From Nocardioides sp. JS614 (lineage in GTDB: Bacteria > Actinomycetota > Actinomycetes > Propionibacteriales > Nocardioidaceae), in NCBI RefSeq assembly GCF_000015265.1, contig NC_008697.1, positions 62,001 to 126,000 on the forward strand: a DNA stretch of 64,000 bases, given 5' to 3'. Under the pieces are notes generated by a model that was not told the origin of the DNA, made no database searches, and saw only the letters and a program-made list of their open reading frames with translations. A program made the position numbers and the translations under genes. This document shows positions 42,643-52,388 of the stretch, in pieces; position 1 is the first letter of the stretch, and each line of letters begins with the position of its first letter.

Positions 42643-44320
42643 CCTCGATCCGTGGAACCACGGGGGGTGAGCGGCGTCGGTGCGGCGCGGCGGACGTAGA
42701 AGTGCCTTCTGGGGCAGAAGAATCGGAATTGTCTAGGTTCCTGTTCGTTCCGCACCGAGAAGGCACTCGAAGTGAATCTATCCGATGGTTGGTCTCGGGC
42801 CACCGTGTTGTTCGATGACGAGCGCTTGGTGTCGTCGGTGGGGCTGGTGCCGGTGATGGCGCTGGCCGAGCAGGCCGGCCTCTCCGAGCTGGTCGCCGAC
42901 CGGGTCACCTTGGCCTCGCTCTCGCCGCGGGTGGCCTCGGCGGGGGTGAACCCGGCCGGGAAGGTGACCTCGATCATCGCGGGGATGGCCGCGGGCGCGG
43001 ACAACATCGACGAGTTGCAGGTGATCCGCTCCGGCGGGATGAAGCGACTCTTCGACCAGGTGTACGCGCCGGCCACGCTGGGCCAGTTCCTGCGCGAGTT
43101 CACCCACGGCCACACCTTGCAGCTGGCCTCGGTCGCCCGGGCCCACCTGGTCCACCTGGCGGCCCGGACCAACCTGCTGCCCGGCATCGAGTCCCAGGCC
43201 TACGTCGACATCGACTCGCTGCTGCGCCCGGTCTACGGGCACGCCAAACAGGGCGCCAGCTTCGGGCACACCAAGATCGCCGGCAAGCAGGTGCTCCGTA
43301 AGGGTCTCTCGCCGCTGGCGACCACGATCAGCACCGCCCAAGGGGCTCCGGTGCTGGCCGGGATCCGGCTGCGTGGCGGGAAGACCGGCTCTGGCAAGGG
43401 CGCGGCCTCGATGGTCCGCGAGGCGATCAAGACTGCTCGCGACTGCGGTGCCACCGGCGAGATCCTGGTGCGTGGTGACTCCGCCTACGGCAACAGCGCA
43501 GTCGTGGCCGCGTGCCTGAAGGCAGGCGTCCGGTTCTCGCTCGTGCTCACCAAGAACCCGGCGGTGTCCGCCGCAATCGGCTCCATCCCCGAGGACGCCT
43601 GGACCCCGGTCACCTACCCCGGAGCCGTGATCGATCCGGACACCGGGGAGCTGATCAGCGACGCGCAGGTCGCCGAGGTCGAGTTCACCGCGTTCGCCTC
43701 CACCGAGCACCCGGTCACCGCCAGGCTGGTGGTGCGGCGGGTCCGCGACCGCGCCAAGCTCGACGAGCTGTTCCCGGTCTGGCGATACCACCCGTTCCTC
43801 ACCAACAGCACGCAGCCGACCGTGCAGGCCGACCTGATCCACCGGCGGCACGCGATCATCGAGACCGTCTTCGCCGACCTGATCGACGGGCCCCTGGCGC
43901 ACATGCCCTCGGGACGGTTCGCGTCCAACAGTGCATGGGCGATCTGCGCGATGATCACCCACAACCTGCTCCGCGCCGCCGACACCCTCGACCCCCACGC
44001 CGCTGCACCCGCGCGAGGCGCGACGCTGCGCCGCCAGATCATCCACGTCCCAGCCCGGCTCGCCCGCCCGCAACGCCGCCATGTGCTGCACCTGCCCGCG
44101 CACTGGCCCTGGGCGAACCGCTGGCTGCGGATCTGGACCGGCGTGTTCAGCCCCGCCCAAGCGCCACCACGCGCGGCCTGACCCGTCCACCGCCGATAGG
44201 CCCGAGGAAACCGCCACGTGGAAAGGCTGGGCAGACCAGCACCACTGTCACGTCCTCATGCCCCCGACCCCACTCGAGCCGACTCACGCGCCGCCAGCCC
44301 AGTCGTTCCACGGATCGAGG
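42643..44320 (+). mobile_element. IS1380-family insertion sequence in drmD
   Basis: 1678 bp. The terminal inverted repeats begin CCTCGATCCGTGGAAC (42643-42658; reverse complement at 44305-44320), 16 bp perfect and then imperfect. A 5-bp target duplication, CTTAG, flanks it at 42638-42642 and 44321-44325. Length, CC-ends and one transposase gene agree with IS1380. The insertion is recent by appearance, because both repeats and the target copies are perfect. Confidence 0.92.
42772..44181 (+). CDS. IS1380-family DDE transposase
   Basis: 469 aa from the GTG at 42772. DDE landmarks are AYVDIDSLLRPVYGHAKQGASFGH (first Asp, about 145), ILVRGDSAYGN (second Asp, about 225) and RRHAIIETVFADLIDGP (Glu, about 365). 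The N terminus (LVPVMALAEQAGLSELV) and NPAGKVTSIIAGMAAGADNIDEL are typical of IS1380 transposases. It appears complete, so the element may still be mobile. Confidence 0.92.
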   Translation: MNLSDGWSRATVLFDDERLVSSVGLVPVMALAEQAGLSELVADRVTLASLSPRVASAGVNPAGKVTSIIAGMAAGADNIDELQVIRSGGMKRLFDQVYAPATLGQFLREFTHGHTLQLASVARAHLVHLAARTNLLPGIESQAYVDIDSLLRPVYGHAKQGASFGHTKIAGKQVLRKGLSPLATTISTAQGAPVLAGIRLRGGKTGSGKGAASMVREAIKTARDCGATGEILVRGDSAYGNSAVVAACLKAGVRFSLVLTKNPAVSAAIGSIPEDAWTPVTYPGAVIDPDTGELISDAQVAEVEFTAFASTEHPVTARLVVRRVRDRAKLDELFPVWRYHPFLTNSTQPTVQADLIHRRHAIIETVFADLIDGPLAHMPSGRFASNSAWAICAMITHNLLRAADTLDPHAAAPARGATLRRQIIHVPARLARPQRRHVLHLPAHWPWANRWLRIWTGVFSPAQAPPRAA

Positions 44321-45330
44321 CTTAGGAACAGGCGGTGCTCGCACTTGTCGGCCAGTTGGCGCACGGCAACCGTGCGCTGCGTGTCCACGGCGTACCCGCG
44401 TCCGCTCGCAATGGTCGACGGACTCGACGGGGCGACGTGGTGTGCCTCATCGACGACGAGGATGTCGAGGGCGAACCGTCGGCCGGTCTTCGGGTTGGTG
44501 GCCTGTGCGTAGACGTCGCGGAGCAGCCGTTGGGCGCGGACCTGGGGCAGCCACGCCATGCTCACAATCACTCGCGGGAACAACTGGAATGGGTTGGCGT
44601 GGAGGCCGTGAGTGCGGCGCACCTGTGCCATCAGCTCACTGTTGACGATCGTGAAGTCCAGACCGAACTTCTCGCGCATCTCGTCCTGCCACTTCAACGC
44701 CAGGCTCGGCGGGCAGACGATCACGGCAGTCCTAGCGCGGTGCCGCAGGAACAGCTCCTGGATCACCAGCCCAGCCTCGATGGTCTTGCCAAGCCCCACA
44801 TCGTCAGCCAGCAGCAGGTTCGTGCGCGGGGCGACAAGGGCGCGGCGGAGCGGTTCGAGCTGATACGCCTCGACGTTCGCGCCTGACCAGAACGGCGCCT
44901 GGTACCGGTTGGGGTCAGCGGAGGTGACGGCACCCCAGCGCATCGCATCGACGAATCCCGCGAGCGTCGTCGGGTCGTCGAAACCGTCGGCGTAGATCAA
45001 GTCAGGCAGACCCTGAGCCGGCGTGACCGTGTGGCCGACTTCCAACTCCCACACAACTGAGAGCTGCTCACCGAGGCGGTCCTCGTCGAGGGACTGAAGA
45101 TCAACAACGTGCGAGAGCTGCGCCGATGACTCGTCGGCGGGGCTGCGCGGCAGACCCTGAGCCTGGACGTTCGCCACCGCCCACGTCGAACCGCGCACCT
45201 CGACCACCTGGCCGGGCTCGGGCAGCGTCGGCAGCTTTCTGCCCTTCGGCTGCCCATCGGCACGCTCATCCGCCAGCGTGGCAGTCTCGACCCTAGTCAC
45301 ACGTCTGACCCTATCGACGGGGTCCGACAT
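44321..45330 (-). pseudogene. drmD: drmD, 5' part (split by IS1380 element)
   Basis: From the ATG at 45330 (MSDPVDRVRRVTRV; a GTG a few codons later is possible) to the insertion point. It contains LLLADDVGLGKTIEAGLVIQELF (Walker A), TAVIVCPPSLALKWQDEM, and ILVVDEAHHVAPSS (DEAH). It stops at EHRLFLS, the first half of motif III. Beyond this the frame runs into the insertion sequence and ends after a few foreign codons. This truncated product would have only the first RecA lobe. Confidence 0.9.
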
Positions 45331-45367
45331 TGGGCCGGTACGCGCCGACTTGCTTCGCAGGCCGGCC

Positions 45368-45620
45368 CTAGTCGGTGGCGAGGTAGACGGCCTTACCCTG
45401 GTCGTTGACGTCGAATGACGTGTCGCTGTCGCATGCGAACGTGCCCGCGTCGACGAGTTGCGCAACACGCAAATCGCGCGCGCCGGTGATGTCCAGGCCG
45501 GTCCCATCCGGCAGATCCGTCACGCTGAGCTCGAGCACAGGACCAGCGAGTGCGACGTACGAGTCCCAAGCAGGCGGATGCCCCGGCAGCTCGCATGAAC
45601 TGCTGGCGAAGCCGCTATCG
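45368..45620 (-). pseudogene. C-terminal remnant of unknown protein
   Basis: The minus frame ending at TAG (45368-45370) reads like real protein over about 80 codons (SCELPGHPPAWDSYVALAG, then VTDLPDGTGLDITGARDLRV, then GTFACDSDTSFDVNDQGKAV and YLATD). No plausible start codon begins it, and it overlaps the end of the dprA remnant in another frame. It is probably the 3' piece of a gene whose 5' part was lost, or it follows a frameshift. Family unknown. Confidence 0.4.
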
Positions 45621-46654
45621 ACCAGGCGCCCATCGCGTCGACGGGGCTGCCGCGCCGAGGGGAGCCGGTGTATGGCGGGCCGGGCTGGGCGCGTAGGACT
45701 CGTCGACCTGCGCCGACCGTGCCGCGGTCGCCGCCGGCCGACCGATGAGGTCGTTGAGGATCTCCGGGGCGTTCGTGACCATGCTTGCCTCGCCCAGGCG
45801 GATCAGCTGGTGCACGCCGGCGGACGCCACGCTGGTGACCGGGCCGGGCAGGGCCAGGACCGGCCGGTGAAGGTTGGTCGTCCAGTGGGCGGTGTTCATC
45901 GCCCCGCTGCGGACGGCGCCCTCGACGAGCACGGTCCCCTCCGCGAGCCCCGCCACGATCCGGTTTCTGGCCAGGAGCGAGTGCGAGTCGGGGCCATGCC
46001 GGGCGGTCCCTCGGAGACGACCAAGCCGCGTTGCGCGATGGTGTCGAGGAGTTGGGCGTGCGCGGCCGGGTAGGCGCGGTCAGCCCCGCACGGAAGCACG
46101 GCGATGGTGGTCCCGCCGGCGGCCAGAGCACCGTGGTGGGCGGCCTGGTCGATGCCGTACGCCGCGCCGCTGATGATGGTCTTTCCCATGGATGCGAGTT
46201 CTCGGCCGAGATTGCTCGCCTGCTCCAGGCCGTAGCTCGTAGCGGCTCGTGACCCGACCACCGCCAACGAGGCGGCGGTCGCCTGGCGGAGACCACCGTC
46301 TCCCCTGATCCACAGCCCGACCGGCTCGCCGCCCCGCTCGTGCAGGGCGCCGGCATCGCGAAGTGCTCCGAGCCGGTCGGGCCATTCGGCGTCGCCCGGG
46401 GCTAGGAAGCGGATGCCGCGGTCTGCTGCCTGCTCGAGGACTCGACCGTGGTCGAGGTGGGCGAGCTCTTGGCCGATCGTGAAGGCCCAGTGGGCGTCGA
46501 CGTCGGCCGCCGCCTCGAGGTAGCCCAGGACCGTGCCGGCGCCGAGCTCGCTGACCAGCCCGGTGACGCGTAGGTCGCCGGGTTCGATGATGCAGCTGAG
46601 CTTGACGCGGGCGAGCCGGTCGGCCTCGTCGACGTCGTTGCGCGCGGTGCTCAT
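45615..46654 (-). pseudogene. dprA: dprA with a single-base frameshift
   Basis: The start ATG at 46654 has GGAGA upstream and overlaps the previous small gene (ATGA). DprA motifs: AVVGSRAATSYG, ISGAAYGIDQAAHHGAL and AVLPCGADRAYPAAH (Rossmann-like ssDNA-binding fold). Near 45994-45998 the frame shifts. Adding one G to GGCATGGCCCC would give GMGPDSHSLLARNRIVAG followed by LAEGTVLVEGAVRSGAMNTAHW, exactly the DprA continuation, which is present in the next frame down to 45615. So the gene is a recent pseudogene or the base is a sequencing error. DprA loads RecA on incoming single strands and is common on conjugative elements. Confidence 0.85.
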
Positions 46655-46812
46655 TCTGGATCTCCCCACAGCAGCCCGAGGTCGGGTGCGTGGATGACGT
46701 CGATGCGCTTACTGGGGTCGTACGCGGCGAGCGCCGGCACGACCAGGCGGCGCAGCTGCCGCTCGGTGACGCTATGCGGCTGCGGCGCGGTGGTGTCGTC
46801 GTGCTCGTCCAT
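46651..46812 (-). CDS. Small hypothetical protein upstream of dprA
   Basis: 53 aa from the ATG at 46812: MDEHDDTTAPQPHSVTERQL, then RRLVVPALAAYDPSKRIDV and a Trp-containing end (LLWGDPE). The stop overlaps the dprA start (ATGA) and the start lies 14 bp after the DUF4192 stop, so it is the middle gene of a tight minus-strand operon. No known family. Confidence 0.55.
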   Translation of the reverse strand: MDEHDDTTAPQPHSVTERQLRRLVVPALAAYDPSKRIDVIHAPDLGLLWGDPE

Positions 46813-46825
46813 CGAGATGTCCTCC

Positions 46826-47793
46826 TCAGCGGCCGGGAGCCGGCCGGTCAGTGGTGGGCTGGCTGCGCGGGACGTCCCGCTGGCTGTGGCGGTGGGGTGG
46901 CTTGGGCACGAACGACTCGTCGAGTTCGCTGGTGATCTCGCGAAGCTGCGCCTGGTGGCGCTCCCACTCCCTGGGGTGCAGACCGTTCTGCAGCGCGGAG
47001 GCGACGATGGCGGCCATGGAGTAGGGCCGGTCGGCGGGCACCTGGTCGAGTGCGCACCAGGCCCGGGCTCCGTCTCCGCGCAGCCAGCTGGCGAAGCCGA
47101 GCATGGACGCCGGGGCGGCGCGGACCTCGTCGGGTGCGCGGCGGGTGAGGTCGGTCCACAGCGCGATGTGCGAGGGGGTGTTCTGGGTGCTCATGTCCTC
47201 CCAGAGCGCGTCGCGGGTGCCGATCGTCTCCAGAGCCACGAGCATCCGGGCGCCGTCGACGTCGGAGAAGCGGTTGCCGTCGGCGTGGAACTGCTCGAGG
47301 CGGTCCAGAGCCCAGTCGCGCTCGGCGCCCGGAGTACTTGAGGCCGCCTCTGCCCGGGCCGTCTCGAGGACCTGGGCGATCGGCTCACGGCCTCCGACCA
47401 GCGAGGCCGCCAGGGAAGCCCGGCTGGCCGCCGGCTGGACGGCGCCGGTAAGGACCGTCGTGGTGGCGATCCGCTCGGCGGCCTCCTGGGTCTGCAGACC
47501 GGTGGCACCGCTGTTGAACTCGCGCCAGCGCTCCCCGTCGGCCCACAGCCGAAGGTGGGTGGTGATGCCGACGGTCTCCAGCCGGTTTGACAAATGCTGA
47601 CTGGCGAGCTCGGCGTTGCGACGGTCCTCGGTGATGCAGACGATGCCGACGCGGGCACCTGGGCGGGCGTGCCTGCTGTATGGGCCGCTCAGCGCGTCCC
47701 AGACCTCCTCTCGGTCCCGTGCCGACTTGGGTAGGTCGACGCGGGTGAAGGGGAGGCCTGGCCCGAACGGGACCAGGACGATCGACTCCTCCG
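46826..47793 (-). pseudogene. DUF4192 gene, 3' part (split by Tn554-like element)
   Basis: The frame starts abruptly at PEESIVLVPFGPGLPFTRVDLP and continues as a DUF4192 protein (GIVCITEDRRNAELASQHL, ADGERWREF, SLVGGREPIAQVL) to the stop at 46826. The missing N terminus (MDLVVHSPDELLAAMPHLLG) is found 4.8 kb away at 52642-52708. Joining them gives a continuous 344-aa protein. DUF4192 proteins are common on actinobacterial plasmids and conjugative elements next to ssb and dprA, as here; their function is unknown. Confidence 0.85.
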
Positions 47794-47872
47794 GCCATGT
47801 TGACCGGACTACCAGCGGGGGCCGGCTGATAGATGTATGCGCCCATGATGGTCGTCGTACGGGAGTCCTGGC

Positions 47873-49108
47873 TTGTCGCGTGATCTCGAACAACTGCAGA
47901 TTGAGCGCTTGGGTTGCGTTCGCTCCGGTGGCTCCGGTGTTGCCTGGCTGGTCTACGACGACGCGGGCGATGCGGTTCGCCCGATCGCGGAGTTCCTCCG
48001 GGACTTCGCAGCGCGGGGCAATAGTCGGGGCAGCGTGCGGTCCTATGCCTATGGGCTGCTTCGGTGGTGGCGCTGGCTCGCGGCGGTCGGCGTGGAGTGG
48101 GACCGAGCCACCCAAGCAGAAGTACGTGACCTGACATTGTGGCTGCAGTTGCATCCTAAGCCGCGCCGGTCACAGCGGACCGTCTCAGCAGCGACAGCCG
48201 GGACGGTGAACCAGGTGACCGGCAAGCGCTACCTGGACGACCACTACGCGGCACGTACGATCCGGCACAGCAACGCGGTGGTCTCCTCGTTCTACGAGTT
48301 CTGGGGCGAGCAGGGGTTGGGTCCGGTGGTGAACCCGGTGGCGCGCGACCATCGCGGCCAGGGACGTTCGAACGCGCATCACAACCCGATGGAGCGGTTC
48401 CGTCCCGAGGGTCGGGTCCGGCACAACCCGAAGGTCCCGCGGCGTCAGCCGCGGGCGCTGCCGGACCAAGCCTGGGCAAATCTGTTCGACGCGATGGGCT
48501 CGAACCGGGACCGTGCGCTGCTGGCGTTGGCAATCAGCAACGGCGCCCGCGCGGCGGAGGTCCTCGGCCTGCGCGGCTGCGACGTGGACTGGGGCAACCA
48601 GCAGGTCCGGGTGATCCGCAAGGGCAGCCGTGCCGAGCAGTGGCTGCCGGGCAGCAACGACGCGTTCGTGTGGCTGCGGCTCTATCTGGCCGAGATCGGT
48701 GGCGTCGGCCCGGCTGACCCGCTGTGGGTGACGCTGCGCAGACGACGTGACGCCGACGGCAAGTTGGCCCGGATCCCGTTGAGCTACGAGGCGCTTCGGG
48801 CGGTGCTGCGCCGCGCAAACGCGAAGCTGGGCACCAACTGGAGCATGCACGACCTGCGCCACACCTGCGCGTTGCGGATGGCCGCCGACGAGCACGTCTC
48901 GCTGCGCGACGTCCAGACGATCCTGGGCCATGCCCACCTGGAAACGACCGCGGAGATCTATCTCGTCGAGGACGAGCGCCACACCGTGGAGCGGGTCGCC
49001 GAACACCTGGCCCGTCTGGCCAAGCCGAAGCCAGCCCCGGAGCCTGTCGACCGCGGCTACCGGGCCGCCGACCTGGCGGTGCTGTTCGGTGACGGGGTAC
49101 TGCCTTGA
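47873..49108 (+). CDS. Tyrosine recombinase A of the Tn554-like element
   Basis: 411 aa, probable start TTG at 47873 (57 bp inside the left inverted repeat). It has a core-binding domain (SVRSYAYGLLRWWRWLAAVG) and a catalytic domain with Arg I (ALAISNGARAAEVLGLRGCD), Lys (RVIRKGSRAEQWLP), HxLR (MHDLRHTCALRMA) and Tyr (LGHAHLETTAEIYLVED). All catalytic residues are present. Its stop overlaps the second recombinase start, so the two are probably made in fixed ratio and act together at the element ends. Confidence 0.88.
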   Translation: MSRDLEQLQIERLGCVRSGGSGVAWLVYDDAGDAVRPIAEFLRDFAARGNSRGSVRSYAYGLLRWWRWLAAVGVEWDRATQAEVRDLTLWLQLHPKPRRSQRTVSAATAGTVNQVTGKRYLDDHYAARTIRHSNAVVSSFYEFWGEQGLGPVVNPVARDHRGQGRSNAHHNPMERFRPEGRVRHNPKVPRRQPRALPDQAWANLFDAMGSNRDRALLALAISNGARAAEVLGLRGCDVDWGNQQVRVIRKGSRAEQWLPGSNDAFVWLRLYLAEIGGVGPADPLWVTLRRRRDADGKLARIPLSYEALRAVLRRANAKLGTNWSMHDLRHTCALRMAADEHVSLRDVQTILGHAHLETTAEIYLVEDERHTVERVAEHLARLAKPKPAPEPVDRGYRAADLAVLFGDGVLP

Positions 49109-51510
49109 GGAGCGTGTTGACCAGCGAGCAGCTGAAGGTCGCCGGGCCGTACTACCGCGAGCATCCCGAGCTGGTGGACCAGGTCTTCGCCGGGCCACAC
49201 GACACCGCGGTGAAGGACGAGGTCTTGCGGCTGGTGGCCAAACTCCCGGACTGGCCGGTGACCGAGTACGCGAGCAATCGGCTGCTGGAAGGGGCAGATT
49301 GGGTGCTCGACTGGCTGCTCATCTTCCCCGGGGCCGGTTGGCGCGACCGATGGGTTGCGGCCGGTGCCGACACGAACCCGCTGGGCTGGCTGCCCGAGCG
49401 CCACGGCGAGGACCACCGCGACCCGAAGACGGTGCGCCAGATCGCAGTCGCAGGGATGCGCACCCTGATCGTGTCGCGGGTGGTCCTGCCCGGCCACGAG
49501 TTCTTCGCGACCTGGAAGACCAAGGGCTATCAACAGGTCCTGGTGCAGCAAGATCCCGCCCTAATCGCCCGGATCGAGGCGTTCGCCGAGCAGCATCAGA
49601 TCAGCCGTCGCCAACAGCGCGACGTCTGGACGGTACTGGCCAGGATCATGCTCCACACCGGCAAAGACCTCCAGGACGTCAGCGCCGAGGACCTCTTCGA
49701 GCTGCGGGCCCACTACCGGGAGAAGCACGGAGTCCCCGCCGCCGGACTGGGACAGACCTGGACCCTGCTGGCCGGGGTCGGCATCTTGCCCAAGGACTCC
49801 TCCCTGCGTGCCGCGCTGCGCGTGGGGCAACGCACCCCCGCCGAGCTGGTCGACCGCTACGGGCTCGCTCCCGGGCCCGTGCGTGACCTGCTGGTGCGCT
49901 ACCTGGCCGAACGGAAGACCAACGTCGACTACACCACCTTGAAGTCGCTCGCGCGGATGCTGGCCGGCAACTTCTGGGCCGACCTGGAGCGCCACCACCC
50001 CGAACTCGCCGGGAGCGACACCCTGGCCCTGCCCAAGACGACGGTGACCGCCTGGAAGGAGCGCCTGGCCGTCATCGTCGCCCCCGACGGGTCGAGGAGG
50101 CCGCGAGCCGACTTCCTCGACGTGCTGCTCACCGTGCGCTGCCTCTACCTGGACCTACGTGACTGGGCGCTCGATGACGCCACGCTCGCACCATGGGTGG
50201 TGGCCTCACCAGTCACCCGCGCCGACGTGGCCGGCAACAAGAAACGGAAGCTGGCCCATCAAGCCCGCATCCACCAGCGCATCCGCGAACGAGTGCCGCT
50301 GGTCCCGCGGATGCTCGCCAGGCTGGAACAGGACCGCCGCGACGCCGAGGCGATGCTGGCCCTGGCCAAGCAGACACCTGCCGATGCCTCATTCAACTTC
50401 AACGGTCGCACCTATCAGCGGATCAGCACCCGGATCCGTGGCGGCCGCGGCCTACCTCCCGACCTGGCCTACGACGTGGTCTGCGTTGAGACCGGCGAAC
50501 GCTTCAGCGTCGGCCGGACCGAGGAGGACGCATTCTGGCTGTGGGCGGTCGTGGAGACGCTGCGACACAGCGGTGTGCGCCTGGAGGAACTCCTCGAGCT
50601 CACCCACCTTGCGCTGGTGTCTCACCGGCTGTCCACCACCGGCGAGCTCGTCCCGCTGCTGCAGATCGTCCCGTCGAAGACGAACGAGGAACGACTGCTC
50701 CTGGTCACCCCCGACCTTGCCCGCGTCCTGGCCGAGATCATCAGCAGACTGCGCAACCGCTACAACGGAGCCGTACCGCTGGTCGCGCGCTACGACAACT
50801 ACGAAGCCACCACCGGGCCACCACTGCCGCACCTGTTCCAGCGTGACTACGGCTCCGGTCCGACGGCGATGAGCCCAACCATGGTCCGAGTCACCCTGCG
50901 GGAGGTGGCCGACCGGATGGGCCTGACCGACACCGCAGGCAACCCCATGCACCTGACCCCGCACGACTTCCGACGGGTCTTCACCACCACTGCCGTCCAA
51001 GACGGACTGCCGCTGCACATCGCCTCGCGGATCCTCGGGCACCGCCACCTCAACAGCACCCAGCCCTACACCGCCGTCTTCCAAGACGACCTAATCCGCA
51101 CCTTCCGAACCTTCGTCGATCGCCGCCGATCAGCGCGACCGGCCGAGGAATACCGCGAGCCCACCCCCGAAGAGTGGGACGAGTTCGAGGAACACTTCGC
51201 CCTGCGCCGTGTCGAGCTCGGCTCCTGTGCCCGGCCCTACGGGTCGAGCTGCGAACACGAGCACGCCTGCATCCGCTGCCCCGTCCTGCGTGTCGACCCC
51301 GCCCAGCTCGACAGACTCGAAGCCATCGCAGCCAGCCTCCTACAACGCATCACAGAAGCCGAGGAACGCGGTTGGCCCGGTGAGGTCGAACAACTCACGA
51401 TCAGCCTGCGCGCCGCCCAAGACAAGATCTTGGCCACCGCACCACCTCGCAAGGGCAGCGTGTTCCTGGGAGATCCAGCCATACCCCCGACGAACGCGCC
51501 GCAAGCCTGA
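49105..51510 (+). CDS. Large tyrosine recombinase B of the Tn554-like element
   Basis: 801 aa from the TTG at 49105 (a GTG nine bases later is possible), overlapping recombinase A by 4 nt. The N-terminal about 430 residues are a large DNA-binding extension. Catalytic residues: Arg I in ETLRHSGVRLEELLEL, Lys in IVPSKTNEERLLLV, HxxR in LTPHDFRRVFTTTAV, His in ASRILGHRHLNSTQ with Tyr in PYTAVFQDD. The C-terminal Cys/His-rich tail (CARPYGSSCEHEHACIRC) looks like a zinc finger. This A/B pairing resembles TnpA/TnpB of Tn554; a TnpC-like third protein is not evident. Confidence 0.88.
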   Translation: MRSVLTSEQLKVAGPYYREHPELVDQVFAGPHDTAVKDEVLRLVAKLPDWPVTEYASNRLLEGADWVLDWLLIFPGAGWRDRWVAAGADTNPLGWLPERHGEDHRDPKTVRQIAVAGMRTLIVSRVVLPGHEFFATWKTKGYQQVLVQQDPALIARIEAFAEQHQISRRQQRDVWTVLARIMLHTGKDLQDVSAEDLFELRAHYREKHGVPAAGLGQTWTLLAGVGILPKDSSLRAALRVGQRTPAELVDRYGLAPGPVRDLLVRYLAERKTNVDYTTLKSLARMLAGNFWADLERHHPELAGSDTLALPKTTVTAWKERLAVIVAPDGSRRPRADFLDVLLTVRCLYLDLRDWALDDATLAPWVVASPVTRADVAGNKKRKLAHQARIHQRIRERVPLVPRMLARLEQDRRDAEAMLALAKQTPADASFNFNGRTYQRISTRIRGGRGLPPDLAYDVVCVETGERFSVGRTEEDAFWLWAVVETLRHSGVRLEELLELTHLALVSHRLSTTGELVPLLQIVPSKTNEERLLLVTPDLARVLAEIISRLRNRYNGAVPLVARYDNYEATTGPPLPHLFQRDYGSGPTAMSPTMVRVTLREVADRMGLTDTAGNPMHLTPHDFRRVFTTTAVQDGLPLHIASRILGHRHLNSTQPYTAVFQDDLIRTFRTFVDRRRSARPAEEYREPTPEEWDEFEEHFALRRVELGSCARPYGSSCEHEHACIRCPVLRVDPAQLDRLEAIAASLLQRITEAEERGWPGEVEQLTISLRAAQDKILATAPPRKGSVFLGDPAIPPTNAPQA

Positions 51511-51544
51511 CCCCCGGGCCCGAGCCTGGCCGTAGAAGAAGCAG

Positions 51545-51769
51545 TTAGCCCCACCAAAGCCAGACGCCGGCGCCGGCGACGACCAGCACGACCGAAAGAC
51601 CCACGAGCAGGTCGATCGCAAACTGGAACCGGCGCCAGGCGCGCCCTTCCCTGACGATCTGCTCAAGCATGCCCGGCCGCCATGGAGGTGGCTGACCGAT
51701 CTCTTCCTCAAGCAGGGCGTGCAACCGATCCGGATCGATCGACTCCTGGTACGGGAGTTCCTCTGTCAT
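51545..51769 (-). CDS. Small single-pass membrane protein (cargo)
   Basis: 74 aa. The N-terminal part is acidic and soluble (MTEELPYQESIDPDRLHALL). Residues about 51-73 form one transmembrane helix (FAIDLLVGLSVVLVVAGAGV, ending WLWWG). It runs opposite to the recombinases and diverges from the secreted-protein gene. Function unknown; probable cargo of the element. Confidence 0.55.
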   Translation of the reverse strand: MTEELPYQESIDPDRLHALLEEEIGQPPPWRPGMLEQIVREGRAWRRFQFAIDLLVGLSVVLVVAGAGVWLWWG

Positions 51770-51994
51770 CAGATCCCCTTTCGAGTGGTCCCGCCGTCGG
51801 CCCGCCTCGCGGAAAGCTCCTACAACCTAAGACGTAGCCAGTGGCGGATCCGTTGGCATCGATGCCGAACTTTCCGTGGCTTTTCGGCGAAGGCTCGGCG
51901 GACGGCATTGGCAAGCCACGGGCCAAATGTGATGCTGATCACAGCCGCGATCATCGGGAACGCGGCCACATCACCCGCTCGGGAGGGACCAACC

Positions 51995-52351
51995 ATGAAA
52001 GCAGTTCGCGCAGCAGTCGTGCTCGGAGTGAGCATGTTCCTCGCCCTCAGTGCCAACCCGGCATGGGCCAACGACTTCCAGGCCACGACCACCGGCGCCC
52101 GAGCCAATTGGACCGATGTCCCAGACCGGCTCACCGCTACCGACACTGCCGCGGACGGAGACGCGGCCGTTGCCCAGCTGCGTCGACCCAACGGCACGAT
52201 CGAGACCGTGATCGCATCCGGGGGATCCGGAACCAGCAACTCGCAGACCTTTTCCGGCATCACTGAAGACGCTGCGATCGAGATCCGGGCATGCCGTCGT
52301 AGCGGCGGCGTGATCGTCGGCTGCGGCTCCTGGGTCGGAGGGTTCTCCTGA
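51995..52351 (+). CDS. Small secreted protein (cargo)
   Basis: 118 aa from the ATG at 51995 with GGGAGGG as RBS. A signal peptide is clear: MKAVRAAVVLGVSMFLALSA with a cleavage site near NPAWA-NDF. The mature about 93 residues are Thr/Ala/Gly-rich with one Cys pair (CRRSGGVIVGCGSW), suggesting a small disulfide-bonded extracellular domain. A strong terminator-like hairpin follows at 52389. I do not recognise a family. Longer upstream frames lack coding character. Confidence 0.65.
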   Translation: MKAVRAAVVLGVSMFLALSANPAWANDFQATTTGARANWTDVPDRLTATDTAADGDAAVAQLRRPNGTIETVIASGGSGTSNSQTFSGITEDAAIEIRACRRSGGVIVGCGSWVGGFS

Positions 52352-52388
52352 CAGGCCACAGCTTGACGTGAATCGGCACACCCCCTGG

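Noticed and set aside
42778..44217. A 479-codon minus-strand frame opposite the transposase
   Set aside because: It is antisense to a complete IS1380 transposase; composition only.
47820..48154. Upstream extension of the DUF4192 frame to 48154
   Set aside because: This part is antisense to the first tyrosine recombinase and lies inside the inserted element; the true N terminus is at 52642-52708.
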